A DNA stretch of 64,000 nucleotides from positions 7,719,920 through 7,783,919 of the forward strand of contig NC_065420.1 of NCBI RefSeq assembly GCF_024362695.1. Reading direction: 5' to 3'. Position numbers and translations under genes: made by a program. The notes below the pieces were generated by a model. That model saw nothing but the letters and a program-made list of their open reading frames with translations, searched no databases and was not told the DNA's origin. This DNA comes from Pectinophora gossypiella (lineage: Eukaryota; Arthropoda; Insecta; Lepidoptera; Gelechiidae). Shown here in pieces: positions 22,603-34,400 of the stretch. Position 1 is the first letter of the stretch. The number at the start of each line of letters is the position of its first letter.

Positions 22603-23000
22603 TTGTGACAAAGCTAATCACATAGCAGTCATTCCTGGCAATAAATTATATTTACGAGGCGCACTGGTACATTTGCTTTCTTGTTTATTTGGCTGAACAT
22701 GTTTCATGATATTTTAGATCGGGGACTAGTCAACAGCAACCAAACAATCTATTTTAACGCAACAACAAAAAGCATGGTTTAATAAATCGGGGGTAGACCA
22801 CATAAATCGCTATTTTGTGGCCAGAATTATTTGAACAGGTGGCCGTTTGTAGACAAGTATACGAATACTCGACCCTAAGCCACGTCCTGACCGCATTCAC
22901 AGAAGCATTTCACTTAAGGATTATTCGACTTTGTTCATAAATGTTTGCTTAGCTTTGACAGTGCAGTTCATTTACGACCTAGATTGGAACGGATATAGAG
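22603..23000. other. Stretch without recognisable feature
   Basis: Nothing recognised; overlapping short frames only. Confidence 0.35.
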
Positions 23001-23001
23001 T

Positions 23002-23216
23002 TATAATTAAAGCACATAGTAACGGGTTCTTACCGCGTTTAAATAGGGATATGAGACTCCCGATATTTCGACACTGTTGCAAGTGCCATGATCACGGGAT
23101 GACTGATGAGATTGGAGTGGAGTAGGTAGATCCATAATTTTAATATCGGGAGTCTCATATCCCCATTTAAACGCGGTAAGAACCCGTTATTATGTGCTTT
23201 AATTATGGTAATAACC
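23002..23216. mobile_element. Foldback MITE (family H) with long terminal inverted repeats
   Basis: The left arm, from ATAATTAAAGCACATAGTAA to GAGACTCCCGATAT, is complementary to the right arm ATATCGGGAGTCTCATATCC to GTGCTTTAATTAT over about 64 bp with few mismatches. The interior of about 80 bp holds GCAAGTGCCATGATCACGGG. It is non-coding, so a non-autonomous DNA transposon is most likely. Confidence 0.78.
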
Positions 23217-23345
23217 GCGTAAACTTAAAACAATGGATATAGAGAGTTATCATGATAATCGAATGAAGTTCGTAACTCTAAAATCAACTCTTGGCTCTAC
23301 CTACTCATCAACTAGGCAGTAAAGAGTCACACTGCAGCATCAAAT

Positions 23346-23565
23346 AAGGACTCTACGTATAGAATGGTAACTCTCCGCTCCCCACCAATGGCTGAGCTTG
23401 ATTTACTTCACCCAGTCTCGGTCTTACTTTAGTCTTTAATCGTATGGGCATCAGACGTCACACACACATAGATGCGCGTGTATGATAACGCCAATGTATA
23501 GTGTCAGTGTAAAACGAGATTTTTTGTATGATGTGCTCAGAGTGTGACTGCACACTCTACCAAAA
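23346..23565 (+). repeat. Dispersed repeat L, copy 1
   Basis: GTAACTCTCCGCTCCCCACC, then TTTAATCGTATGGGCATCAG, GATAACGCCAATGTATAGTG and GTCAGTGTAAAACGAGAT. The same order occurs at 62124-62325 and, for the first half, at 30618-30790. No ORF. Confidence 0.6.
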
Positions 23566-23569
23566 CACT

Positions 23570-25610
23570 TTTCTATACCTATAGTAATTCAACGAATGTT
23601 CGCTATCAAGATGGGTCTTAACACTAGCAATTTAATAGGGGTTGAATGCTATACCCTTGTCAGACTGCCTATCAAAGCAAAGTTGGATAGCGGCTATCAA
23701 AGCACTAAGACTGATGTTTCTTCTCAGGACATGGTACGCGTATAACTTGTTATAAATTACAAAGCTTTGTTTCTTTGTGAATAGTGTTTTATTTGCATTT
23801 TTTGTGTTGAGAGTCGGCTCTGAAAGATAAAATGTTAAGAATAAAATAAATACTTAAGATCTTTCTGTTTGGATTTATTAGATTCTCTTTTGTCATTGAT
23901 GTGATATGAAAGCGAAAATAGCGCGTGATTATTTTTAACAGTTTACAACTTTATAGCTAACAGAAACACAGTTTTTATAATCTACACACACAAACACACA
24001 CATACATTGTGACATAAACTATTCACAGGTGTTATTGATAGATAAGACTATGCTATAGGTTCGATATCCAATCCGATACAATAATCCCACTAACGGTATT
24101 TTATAAAACGGTCGGCCATTGCAATATAAACTTGTAATGTTATAAATTGGTATTACAGTACCGCACCAGTGAAATCGCTGTTTAGTACTATTGGGTAAAT
24201 AACTTTATTTCTCTTGAAAGTTTTATTTTTATTGTAACGTATTTTCTTATCGCGTGGGTAGAACGTTTCTTTCGAAGATAGTTAAATGACAGCACACTCA
24301 AGGGACTACTAGGGCTACTACTATTCTCAATGCCATGAGTTCAAATAAATACTAAGCTTGCAGGCTTGTAATAGGAACCCATATGTTATGTTAAAAGAAG
24401 GACATTCAGATGAGACCTCTGATTTCGGGTAGTAACTTTTTTTGAGGCCAGAAAAAGTGTAATTGATTTTAAAAACATATACAGGAAATGAATGAAGCGA
24501 TTATAAAAACCACAGAGTAGAAGAAATAGGTTGGAAAGGCCCTAAAGCTCATTTTGTATGAGAACCGCTGTCGCCGGTTCAGCCTCTTCTACTACTATTC
24601 CTGCAAACAGATCACTACAATAGCTCTACTGCTTCTCAAATTCCATAGCCACTTTACCGGCAATGTATATTTTGTTAGTAGATAAATAGCCGGCCATACT
24701 AAGGTTTTTAGCTTTTCTGTGATAATAGGAGATCTCCTTGCATGATACGCGATATTTGTTTTTTTGTCCTTTAAGGGAAAGCTTTGTCTTCTAATCCGCG
24801 ATTGAAAATGTACAAGATGACATTTCAATACTTACCTATTGAGATATCTCATTAAATGGCTTCTAAATATTTCAATTTCTCAATATCTGAAGTAAACTTG
24901 TATTAGCATTGCGAATAATGATTATTAATTTAAATTGGATACCGTCCTTTGCATAAACAGGTTTGAAACGGAACCAGGTGGCTTTTAACGACCCAGTTCC
25001 TTTTGATGATTGAATAAGTTATGACTTAACGACTTTCGCCTTATAGCATTATTTAATGCATTTTGGTATTTATTTTGTATTGTATTTTTAGACATAGGTA
25101 CAGTCATGAGCAATATAATGTACCCACTTTAGGACACTAACATATTTGACATTTAGTGAGACTTACAGTTCAATTTGTCACAAAAGTTAATGTGACATGG
25201 TACCAAAGTGTATACATATTAATGCTCGTGACCGTATCTATCATAGCTGGCATTTATGCGATTTGGCATCTGTTGATCTTTTCATTATCATTTTACTTAA
25301 GTACTATCTTCACCTTATGAAACCCTAGATGAAATCGCCTTGAATAATTAGGCTGCCAATTGCCATGTACTTACTTGATATTTCGAGTTTATCTTTGTAA
25401 TTGTTCTTTTGGTGCAAAAAAATATATTTGTATGGCGAAGTTCTGCTTGTAAATGAAGCATAGACCGATAATAATTATATTATATACGTATAATATATAG
25501 CTGTTATGTATATAATTACGTGAATATTAATGCGGGACTCCTGTTCACAAACTGGAGTTATGTTAATTTTTCCCCTTATTGTTTTAATATTTTGCTTCAT
25601 TTTTTGGTGG
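23570..25610. other. Stretch without recognisable gene
   Basis: AT-rich, no coding domain or repeat family recognised. The minus-strand frame 24595-24828 is unassigned. Confidence 0.4.
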
Positions 25611-25615
25611 AAATT

Positions 25616-25958
25616 CATCATCTTCCTAGCATTGTCCCGTTTTTCACAGGGTCCGCTTACCTAACCTGAAGATTTGACAGGGCCGATTTTTTACAGAAGC
25701 GACTGCCTGTTTGACTTTCCAACCCGCGAAGGGAAAGCCAGCCTAATACAGGTTAAGACATTCCTTCGAATATGCATTTCTCGGAAATGTGGGTTTCCTC
25801 ACGGTGTTTTCCTTTACCGCTGAACAAGTGGTAATCATTTATGGTCCAAACATGAATTCGAAAACGAATTCGATATATATTGGTTGAGGTCTGAGCTGGG
25901 ATTCGAACCTACGACCCCAAAGTGAGAGGTGGGTTACCAACTGGGCTACCACGGCTCC
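25616..25958 (-). repeat. Family B tRNA-derived SINE, full length
   Basis: Minus orientation: head near 25958 (GCCGTGGTAGCCCAGTTGGT in complement), body with CCTAACCTGAAGATTTGACA in its plus-strand complement, tail at 25616-25640 (CATCTTCCTAGCATTGTCCC). Confidence 0.78.
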
Positions 25959-26439
25959 GCACGGCTCGGCTTGTTATTGTTCGGCGAAAATTATCACTGT
26001 TTAATATTGGCGGGTATTACATAAATTCTGAAGTAGTTTCACCAGCTTCGTCATGATGTGGTCATTAGCACGTCTTGATTTATTCGCGTCCTAACTCAAT
26101 TAGCCATTCGCCACAGTAACCATTCCATCTACAAGCCTGGTTAAGGAAATAAACGGGCAAATTAACGTAAGCATGGAACGTGTAATACTATTAGCTACCC
26201 CACCTCCGGATATAACCAGCTTAGAGTGTAACTGCGGAATCGAATTTGCCGTCCTATACTGCTAACGAATCTCTCAGCGGATTAAACGCTATGTGTGACT
26301 CTTACATTTTATGCGGTCCTGGTATTTTGATATAGAAAAAGATGAAGGAATGATAGTTATAAAAGGTAATTTTTACTATTGCTAGGAGTTGTTTTCTTTT
26401 TTTGTGTTGCACCTTGATAGATGTAGTTTTACAAGAGAC

Positions 26440-26668
26440 TAGCTTAACGCCCGCGACTCTATCCGCGTGGACTTCAATTATACCTTAGTATGTTATTTTT
26501 TCCACCCTTTTTCTGTTGAATTTCCGAGATAAAACTATCCAGTATCCTTTTCCAAGATCTACTCTATCTCTTTGCCAAATTTCATCAAAATCTGTTCGGT
26601 GGTTTAATCGTGAAAACGTAATAGATAGACAGAGCTACTTTCGAATTTGTAATATTAGTGAGGATTAA
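26440..26668 (+). repeat. RTE-like LINE 3'-end fragment, copy 2
   Basis: CGCCCGCGACTCTATCCGCG, then GCCAAATTTCATCAAAATCT, AATCGTGAAAACGTAATAGA and TTTGTAATATTAGTGAGGAT. This is the typical lepidopteran LINE 3' sequence (from memory) and is longer than the copy at 22125. Confidence 0.65.
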
Positions 26669-26945
26669 GGTCTTATATTGAAAGAAGAAATTGAAAAAGA
26701 ATAAAACAAGGAAGGCTTGTTTCATAATTATACTGAAATGAACAGAAATTACAAAGTTTGTGTCAAGTTTGAGTCATGACAATCTAATGGCGAAATCTGT
26801 CGGTTGTCCGGTAACTTCCGCTGAAGTTCCGCTTTGACAATATCACAACCGAAATCAGATCCGGACACGTAATTAGAGTCGGAGGTTCTAACTTCGCAGA
26901 ATCTCTAATACACCGTAACAAACTGATGGAGACATTTATACATAT

Positions 26946-27008
26946 AAACATACATAGCACGCCTATATCCCCGAAGGGGTAGGGGAGGTGTATAGTATAT
27001 ACAATACC
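26946..27008. repeat. Dispersed repeat K, short copy
   Basis: CACGCCTATATCCCCGAAGG followed by GGTAGGGGAGGTGT resembles 3355-3465 and 18776-18862. Confidence 0.4.
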
Positions 27009-27028
27009 CCACTCCCCGCCAGCTATGT

Positions 27029-27052
27029 CTACATACATACATACATACATAA
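27029..27052. repeat. ACAT microsatellite
   Basis: About five tandem ACAT units between repeats K and J. Confidence 0.8.
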
Positions 27053-27160
27053 ACTCACGCCTATTTCCCACCGGGGTAAGCAGAGACTATAGAATTCCAT
27101 TTGCTTCGATCCTGACACACTTCTCTTGCTTCCTCCACATTCATCAATCGCTTCATAGAC
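27052..27160 (+). repeat. Dispersed repeat J, copy 2
   Basis: TTTCCCACCGGGGTAAGCAG, GAATTCCATTTGCTTCGATC and CTGACACACTTCTCTTGCTT, nearly identical to 13078-13176 and extending further right. Confidence 0.6.
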
Positions 27161-27376
27161 GCACGCCGGTTCAGAGTAGATCGTATTAAACCTTACCACC
27201 TATGTCTAAGTCTCCATTCACTAGGTGCAAATCCTGGAAACCACGTGCTATTTAACACTTTCATGGACAGAGACCATGGGTCATTGATGGTTCATAATAG
27301 GTAGTATGACACTTTGGAATCGTAACGTCCATAGACGTTATGTACTTGAAAGTGTTAATTATCTATGCCACTATGA

Positions 27377-27657
27377 GGAGTTCGGTGGCGCAGCGGTAAA
27401 CGCGCTCGGTCTGCGTTGAAGTTAAGCAACTTTCGCAAAGGCCGGTCATAGGATGGGTGACCACAAAAAAAACATTCATCTCGAGCTCCTCCGTGCTTCG
27501 GAAGGCACGTTAAGCCGTTGGTCCCGGCTGCATTAGCAGTCGTTAATAACCATCAATCCGCACTGGGCCCGCGTGATGGTTTAAGGCCCGTTCTCCCTAT
27601 CCATCCATAGGGAAGGCCCGTGCCCCAGCAGTGGGGACGTTAATGGGCTGATGATGA
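27377..27657 (+). repeat. Family C SINE with tRNA-like A box and 5S-rRNA-like block, full length
   Basis: GGAGTTCGGTGGCGCAGCGG is followed by TTGAAGTTAAGCAACTTTCG and GGCCGGTCATAGGATGGGTG, then ACCAC. The 13-base GAAGTTAAGCAAC and 12-base GGATGGGTGACC match insect 5S rRNA as I remember it. The hairpin GTGCTTCGGAAGGCACGTTA and a LINE-like tail (CCCAGCAGTGGGGACGTTAA) follow. Flanking duplications ATCTATGC(C/T)AC lie at 27361-27371 and 27658-27668. Confidence 0.85.
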
Positions 27658-27659
27658 AT

Positions 27660-28750
27660 CTATGCTACATAAATGGATCCTTCCTTATTTGTGAATATAA
27701 AGAGAATAGAAAACTCTGCAGGTTTAACTATTGGTAAGTATACTTTGTTTCTTAGGGTGTGTAATGTGGCGTCCTACTCATGTAATCATTGTGTATCTTT
27801 TTTCATTTTCAACAGCAGTTTGTATTATCACTTAGTCATTGTTTTTGTGTCTGAGTATATCGTATTTATTTTATTCGTCGTGTATGTATGAGACGAAAAG
27901 TAACGAGCCTTCCTTCTTGACGTTTTCAGTCATTGATGTATGATAAATAATGTTACTAAATATTGTTTAGAGTAATTAGATGCGTGAGTTTATGCCTTTG
28001 GGCTTTGATATTACAGTGCTACTCAATATCAAAGGCAATACGAATGACACAGGTGCTATTTCCGACATGTCATTTAGCAAATATTTAGGGTATTTGCTAT
28101 TTAGTAGTTGCAACGAGGTATCCTGGATAGTATGAATTTTACCTGAATTGTCCGTTCAATAATGCGGACTTTGTGATTTCGTATTCATGTGGGGTTATTT
28201 GAATCTTATCCTTTATTTACTATGTTTTCTTAATAGGAGAACAAGTGTTAAACAAAAGAAAAAAAGTTTGATGAAAATGACTGTATATATTGTTTTTAAT
28301 TTTTGTGCGATTATAGGACAAGTAAAAAGAGAAAAAGTTAAATATTCCTTACAAAAAATGGAAAGAGATGTCAATATTTTGCTACGTCGTAAGCTACGAC
28401 TCGTAGCACGCCTACGCAGCTGCTACGACAATTTAATTTTGAAAGGATTTAATTTTACGCGTCACATTGCCTTAAGCGGTTTAGGAGACCCTTACTTAAC
28501 CTGGAGTCAATTAAGAAACCAGTCCAGTTGCGATTATAATCGAGTTACAATATTGACTCGTTTTCTCTTTACTCCGTGGGCACTGTTATATGTATACATA
28601 GATAGAATTTAATAAAACTAAGCATGAGACTAAAAAAAAATCCAAATAAAAACTGACAAGAGAATGCAGTAAGTATACTTTCAATCTCACTACGTCTATG
28701 AGTTGATAAGCAACAATACACATTACATTATATTCTGTTTGTTCGGTTCA
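27660..28750. other. AT-rich stretch with unassigned ORFs
   Basis: A plus-strand frame at 28187-28612 (141 codons, starting MWGYLNLILY) spans a CTACG-rich cluster at 28382-28428. It has low-complexity Lys- and Leu-rich content and no recognised domain. I do not call it a gene. Confidence 0.3.
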
Positions 28751-28754
28751 TCAT

Positions 28755-28965
28755 ATTTTTTTATAAAATAGTCTCACATTTCACCACAATCTCCCCTGAT
28801 GGTAAGTGACAATTTGTTATAGGGCGGATCACGCTTACCAAGAAAACGCCTATTCACTATAGCCTTGAAGACTCCCAGATTATAATGAGTTAGAAAAACA
28901 GACGACGGCAGGCAGTTCCAGTCCTTTGCTGTTCGCATGAAAACGTTGTTACATTGTTATGGCTG
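28755..28965. repeat. LINE-like repeat fragment
   Basis: CCCTGATGGTAAGTGACAAT and GGCAGGCAGTTCCAGTCCTT, then GCTGTTCGCATGAAAACG, resemble non-coding LINE sequence that recurs in lepidopteran genomes (from memory). No second copy is in this window. Confidence 0.35.
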
Positions 28966-29431
28966 TGTCCACCCCATTTCGAATTATGAGCGTGAGTTTA
29001 TGTGCGTATCGGTACGTTAGTTGAATACATACATAAATACATAGGTAAACATATAATCTTCTTTTTGGCTTGGCGCAGTCGGGAAATAATAATACATAGT
29101 GGTATTCAAAACGTTGCTGTGGGAAGTTATCCTAGGTAGGTACCGTGGATGTACCATTTCAAAGAAATAAAGTTACAGTAACAGCTTTTACCGTAACGTT
29201 ATAATAAAACGTGAATGTTGCCACTATAATTTTAAGTTAATATTTTTATTGGGAAAGTTATCCACCCACACAAAGCATTCTGTTTGTCTGAGAGAAAAGA
29301 ATAGCAATTTCCCTAGAACGTTATTAGATTAAACTTTGTAGAATTTCTTCAAAACTCTTTTCGTACATAACAGTCCCAGTAAAACTGGTGTAGTCTACGC
29401 AACAGGTTTATGCTACGTATTACAGTTATAG

Positions 29432-29743
29432 AGTCCATTCGCTTTGAGGTCGCAGGTTCGAATCCAGCACAGGCCTAAACCAATGATTGTCGAATTTGTT
29501 TTCGAATTTCTCTAAGGATCATAAATAATTATCACTTGCTCAGCGGCGAAGGAAAACATGGGAAACCCACATTGCCGAGAAATACATTTTCGGAGGTATG
29601 TGACCTAACCTGTATTGGGCTGGTTTTCCCTTTGCGGATTGGAAGGTCAGACAGGCAGTCGCTTCTGTAAAAAACCGGACCTGTCAAATCTTCAGGTTAG
29701 GTAAGCGGACTTTGTGAAAAATGGGATAATGCTAGGGAGATGT
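29432..29743 (+). repeat. Family B SINE, 5' end missing
   Basis: Starts inside the tRNA-like head (TTGAGGTCGCAGGTTCGAAT). The body is complete through CTTCAGGTTAGGTAAGCGGA and the tail ATGGGATAATGCTAGGGAGA. Confidence 0.75.
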
Positions 29744-30030
29744 GAATACAGTTACAGAGTAAAGAATAATACTATGTATAAAACTTCCCGCCCCGCATTA
29801 ATTCGAATCGGGCGCCGAGATATATATTTACCTCACCCCCCCCCGGGGGGTCTGGCTCCCTCGCACTTACGCGGTAACGCGGCACACGGTAAGAATATCC
29901 AAGGCATGCTATAGTGCTATGAAATTACGCCCTTGTTGAGAGATGTATATATTTTATATGCAAGGATTTAGATAGCTCTCAATGATAAAGACAAAAATAT
30001 ACGACATCAGTCTATCTTGTTGACTATAAA

Positions 30031-30172
30031 AGTAATCATCATCATCATCATCACCAGCCCATTAACGTCCCCACTGCTGGGGCACGGGCCTTCCCTATGG
30101 ATGGATAGGGAGATCGGGCCTTAAACCACCACGCGGGCCCAGTGCGGATTGGTGGTTATTAACGACTGCTAA
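30031..30172 (-). repeat. Family C SINE, 3' half
   Basis: On the minus strand the segment runs from AGCAGTCGTTAATAACCACC through GGGAAGGCCCGTGCCCCAGC to a (GATGAT)n tail (plus-strand ATCATCATCATCATCATCAC). The tRNA/5S head is missing. Confidence 0.75.
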
Positions 30173-30274
30173 TAAAAGTAATCATTATGTAATAATCGTA
30201 CGCTCTGAATAAACTCATTCTAGCGAAGGATTAATTTAAATAAGATAGTGATAATAACAAAAAATATTACCACA

Positions 30275-30362
30275 CATAAGCGGGTCGCCGGGATGCGGAT
30301 TTTTGTATGAAACCACAAACGAAACCCCGGCCCTCGGGTCGCTTATTCCGCTTTCCTGCCTC
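30275..30362. repeat. Dispersed repeat Q
   Basis: CCCTCGGGTCGCTTATTCCG then CTTTCC. Related pieces lie at 16585-16640 (inverted, GGGAAAGCGGAATAGCGTGC) and 44385-44475 (CCCGCTTATTCCGCTCTCCC). Confidence 0.4.
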
Positions 30363-30617
30363 AGTGTATATTAAGCTTATTAGTATAAGTACATTAATAG
30401 TCAAATCTGCAGCATTTTTAAATAACTGCAATCTCTTTCAGTAGCCTAAACTTCGTTTGAGTAGAAATATTATGTTGGCTCGGGAATTTAATTACTTTTG
30501 AAGTACGGCATGGTATTTTATGTTTGCGTCGAGCACATACGTCGGGCAATGGGCCAAATTAACCCTATCTACGTCTGCTTGGCCGCGTCAATTTATACAT
30601 GTTGTCATCTTATAGCT

Positions 30618-30790
30618 ATAAGGAATAATACTACGTATGAAACGGCAAGTCTCCGCTCCCCATCAGCTGCTAATCTAGGCTTACCACCGATCTTACTTTA
30701 TTCTTCAATCGTATGGTGTCACACGTCAAACACATGTGTGTTTGACGTTTCTTTTTCCCTTTCTTTCTTTCACACCACTTTTCTATTTTA
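30618..30790 (+). repeat. Dispersed repeat L, copy 2 (first half)
   Basis: AATAATACTACGTATGAAAC, then GCAAGTCTCCGCTCCCCATC and TCTTCAATCGTATGGTGTCA align with 23346-23565 and 62124-62325. A piece resembling the L tail (GTGTAAAACGAGGTATTTTC) occurs later, at 31336-31380. Confidence 0.5.
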
Positions 30791-31389
30791 TTGTTTATCT
30801 TTGTAGATAAGGGAAATCCCCTTGGGTTTTGGTTTTAACCTGGAGTTACATCGTGTGTGAAGCCGCCCCATCCCCACGATCCTATGTATGATTCGAGTTG
30901 CGACTGCGAAGTTGCTACGATCGCTCTGACTCTGCGGTTCCTGTCACTTGCCGTTACCCGTTTCCTGACCTGAAGCTGTATCGCTTCAACGGTCCCTACG
31001 AGACGGACGGATCGACGGAATATCTACGGCTGCGAAGAACCAAATTGCTTTTGTGTTTCTTTTTATATTCCAGAACTTTTTTTAAAATATTATTTCCGCT
31101 TTTTGTGAATATTTATTTAGGAAGCTTCTTCAAAATTCTTAAAGCCCCGCGCGGCATCGTTTGTGTTTGGTGTTCCTTTTGGCATAATCTTTAAAAACTT
31201 TCGTTGATCAACGGAGGTAGGTGAGGTTACCTTTTATCTATGTTCATGTTAATTTATAATAGTTTTAATTCCTTAAATTGCATTTCCCATTAAATTTATT
31301 TAATTGCTAGCGAGTTCCTCTTCTTTATCGCTGTCTGTGTAAAACGAGGTATTTTCTATGAAGTGTCCAGGGTGTGCTTGTGAAAACTA

Positions 31390-32600
31390 CGTAACCGTCT
31401 TTTTGAAAAATCACATTCAAATGTGTTTTTTGTTAACTACACGTCGTATTAGAGGTTACAAGCTAAGTTCAATCCAGGTTAAAATATGTGGTCTCAATTT
31501 TACCCGCATTTATATTAATAGAAAAAATCGAGATTCTGTTGAAGAAAATAATATCCGAATATGATTTTTCCAAAAAACCTATAAGGTTTCGAAACCAAGG
31601 GCAATACCTTACGGGTTGTCGGTTGCACAACCAACAAGACATCAGGTGAGCTAGCGCTTATACAACTGCATACATTTTGCGGTCGCTGTAGCCCCACCAT
31701 GGTGTATTAGTGAGATAGACGAACAATTTTGATACGAAGTCCTAACAAGGATAATGATAAATAGTGTAGTGATAGATGATTCGGCCATCGCCCATAGTAA
31801 TGTCCACAAGTCTCCACCATTATAGAAAGGTTATAGAAAATCCTTCTCTCTCTCTCTGTAGGTTTTTACATTGGCAGCTGACTACGTTCTCTGTTTTTAT
31901 TCCCAGCCAGTTCAGCATAGAATCAAATATAATATTATATATAACTATGGTTCCACTTCTAAAAGATGCAATAAGCACGTTCTAGATTCTTTATAACAAG
32001 TAAGTAAGTCTTTTGACTTTCCATTTTTTCATTTTTCAGCTCTTGGGCGCAATTTGTTCGCAGCAGAAAATATTCTACTTTGCACTTCTTTTAAATTTTA
32101 ATTTGCGACTATGATCAAAGTTACTAGGCGAGTAATATACCTAGTACCTACCTGCATAACGGTAAACGCTAAGAATCTGCAAAAAAGATCCATCCCGCCG
32201 ACATATATATTGTTTTGGGGAGCAGCATAGCTTGGAAAGTCTCTCATTAAAGTTTTTATATCTTATGGGATGAAAACAATTATTATTTGGGTAAACATAA
32301 CCTAATTGTTGCCCTTGGGACAGCCCAAGGGCTGATACAGATCTTTGATGTAACTATCACAGGCTCCCTGGTTTATTCCATTTCGTACTACCTGAACCTT
32401 TTAATGTGTTAATACTTTCGTACGTACGGACTATCATCACTAATTTAAGAGCCACGCTCTAGTCGCAGTAGCATTCCCCATGCTACTTTTTTAGGAAACA
32501 TAGGGCTGTGGTTTCCCCGCAGTATTCTGTTTGACGCGAGTGGGATGACGCCGTACTAGGACTCCTGTCCTCCGCCTCTGAATACTACTGACCTACGGAC
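31390..32600. other. Stretch without recognisable gene
   Basis: A TC microsatellite lies at 31845-31858. No domain was recognised in any frame. Confidence 0.4.
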
Positions 32601-32603
32601 TGC

Positions 32604-32666
32604 ACTCTTCTTCTATCATGTGGGTTGTGAGGTGGAGTACCAACCTCATCAACCCTGGTGTCAGGG
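32604..32666 (-). repeat. Family A SINE tail
   Basis: The complement reads CCCTGACACCAGGGTTGATG, AGGTTGGTACTCCACCTCAC and AACCCACATGATAGAAGAAG. Confidence 0.65.
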
Positions 32667-32724
32667 ACTGTACTAAGAAGTAAGAATGTTTGAAGCCTGT
32701 GATATATAAACGAGAATATTAATC

Positions 32725-32930
32725 GACAGTGGAAGTGCCCGTTGAGTTGGGCAGAAAAAAACAATATGATTAACAAGAAGTTTTGTTTTCAGCGTAGCTT
32801 TTGCGTGTATCATGTATTCTATAAGTTTCCATACATTTTTGTTGTTGTAAAATTGTAGCCACCTAGTCGACGCTGTGTAAGGCAAATCTGCAATTAAATC
32901 ACGTCAAAAAATATGGATACATTTTACGCC
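32725..32930. repeat. Dispersed repeat M, copy 1
   Basis: AGCTTTTGCGTGTATCATGT, then ATTCTATAAGTTTCCATACA and AGGCAAATCTGCAATTAAAT are shared with 34190-34400 in the same orientation. No coding content. Confidence 0.65.
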
Positions 32931-34189
32931 AACGTAACAGTAATATTTTCAAACTTTACGTTTACCATATACTTATCTTAGGATTTCGAATCAACAATGG
33001 CTACCAGTTGTCTATGGTTCCTAGTGGTTCTGGTATGTAGGATTATAATAGGTCTTTTCAAACAGAAAATCGATTACCTAGGGCATCGCCACGTATAATC
33101 CTCTGTACCATAATCGACTTAATTAGCTACCATTCCCTCTCTATACACTGTATAATTATATCGATGTTCATTCAATTAATTTGTCTTCAATCTCGGCTGT
33201 GTATGTGAAATTATGGGTTTGTTGTTGAAATTATAAATAATTATTTAGCAATCAATTTATAAATTAAATGATTAAGTCGTTTGAAAGTAACTGTACTTGA
33301 ATTTAAGGTATTTATTGCTTTAGTATCGCTTTAGATGACGGAATTCATCGAGGAAAGCTAAAACTGGATATATAACGAATTGATAAAGTATTCGTGATCT
33401 TCAAAAACACGTAGTTTAGTCAACTTATTGCAATATAAATAACTACAGCTGTTACATTGACGCAAACCTAATTATACGGCACTTTGTAAATTAGTCGTCA
33501 CTTATCAAGATCGTCTCAGATATAATTGTATTATCAAAGTTCATAAGTAATCTACATCCCCTCCTTTCAACGTAAGGAGTCCTGCATGGCAGTGGGAGGC
33601 ACATAACTTATCTTTTTTAATGTTATCTTTTTTGTATGTTATCTTTTTTAGTTCTTAGATTGTTATAATGATGTCTAACATAATTTTAACTAAATTAAGT
33701 TGGTGTCAGTACTAAAAGTAGCTGCATTTCTTTCATGCACGTATTGTAAGTGAATGAATGATAACACTAATTTAATAGCCGTCAAACTAAAATTAGGTTA
33801 AGGTTTTGTGTTTTGTTTTGTGTTATGATAATGTAGGTCCATTAATAATGTATATAAGCTTCTTTGGCGTCCTAGGACTATAAAGGTTTCTTACCTTTCT
33901 TCTTTTTAAATCAACATTCATATAAAATCCTACACTGATCTAAGGTAGCTTAACGTAAGTAAAACTGTCGGTATGCAAGTACCTATCTTCCCTTTATTAT
34001 TTAAAACTGTTTCTCCTGCCGCGGGTAAACTGTTCCGCTTCGGATTAGCGGGTTTATTCCGCGCCACGATGAACTAGGGTTACCCTGTCACTTTCTTTTA
34101 CAGGGACTTAAATAAGGACGGTTTTATCTTCTTTAAAGAAGACGATTGTAAAAATAGAAGCTAATTATATTTAGTAAGGGTGCGTGGAA
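32931..34189. other. Stretch without recognisable gene
   Basis: AT-rich sequence between the two M copies. Nothing recognised. Confidence 0.4.
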
Positions 34190-34400
34190 GCTCAGTCGGA
34201 ATTGCCTGTAGAGTGAGGCAGAAAAAAAGCAAAATGATTGACAAGATGTTTTGTTTTCAACGAAGCTTTTGCGTGTATCATGTATTCTATAAGTTTCCAT
34301 ACATTTTTTGTTGTTGTGGAATTCCGGCCACCTAGTGGATGCTATGTAAGGCAAATCTGCAATTAAATCATGTCAAAAAATGTGGATAAATTTTTCGCCC
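34190..34400. repeat. Dispersed repeat M, copy 2
   Basis: Same blocks and order as 32725-32930, about 1.5 kb away. Differences are scattered substitutions and short indels, by eye around 15 percent. Confidence 0.65.

Noticed and set aside
26173..26277. 34-codon ORF starting MERVILLATP
   Set aside because: Short, unrecognised, no context; probably chance.
28187..28612. 141-codon plus-strand ORF
   Set aside because: Low-complexity Lys/Leu content across a CTACG-rich cluster; no domain or start context.
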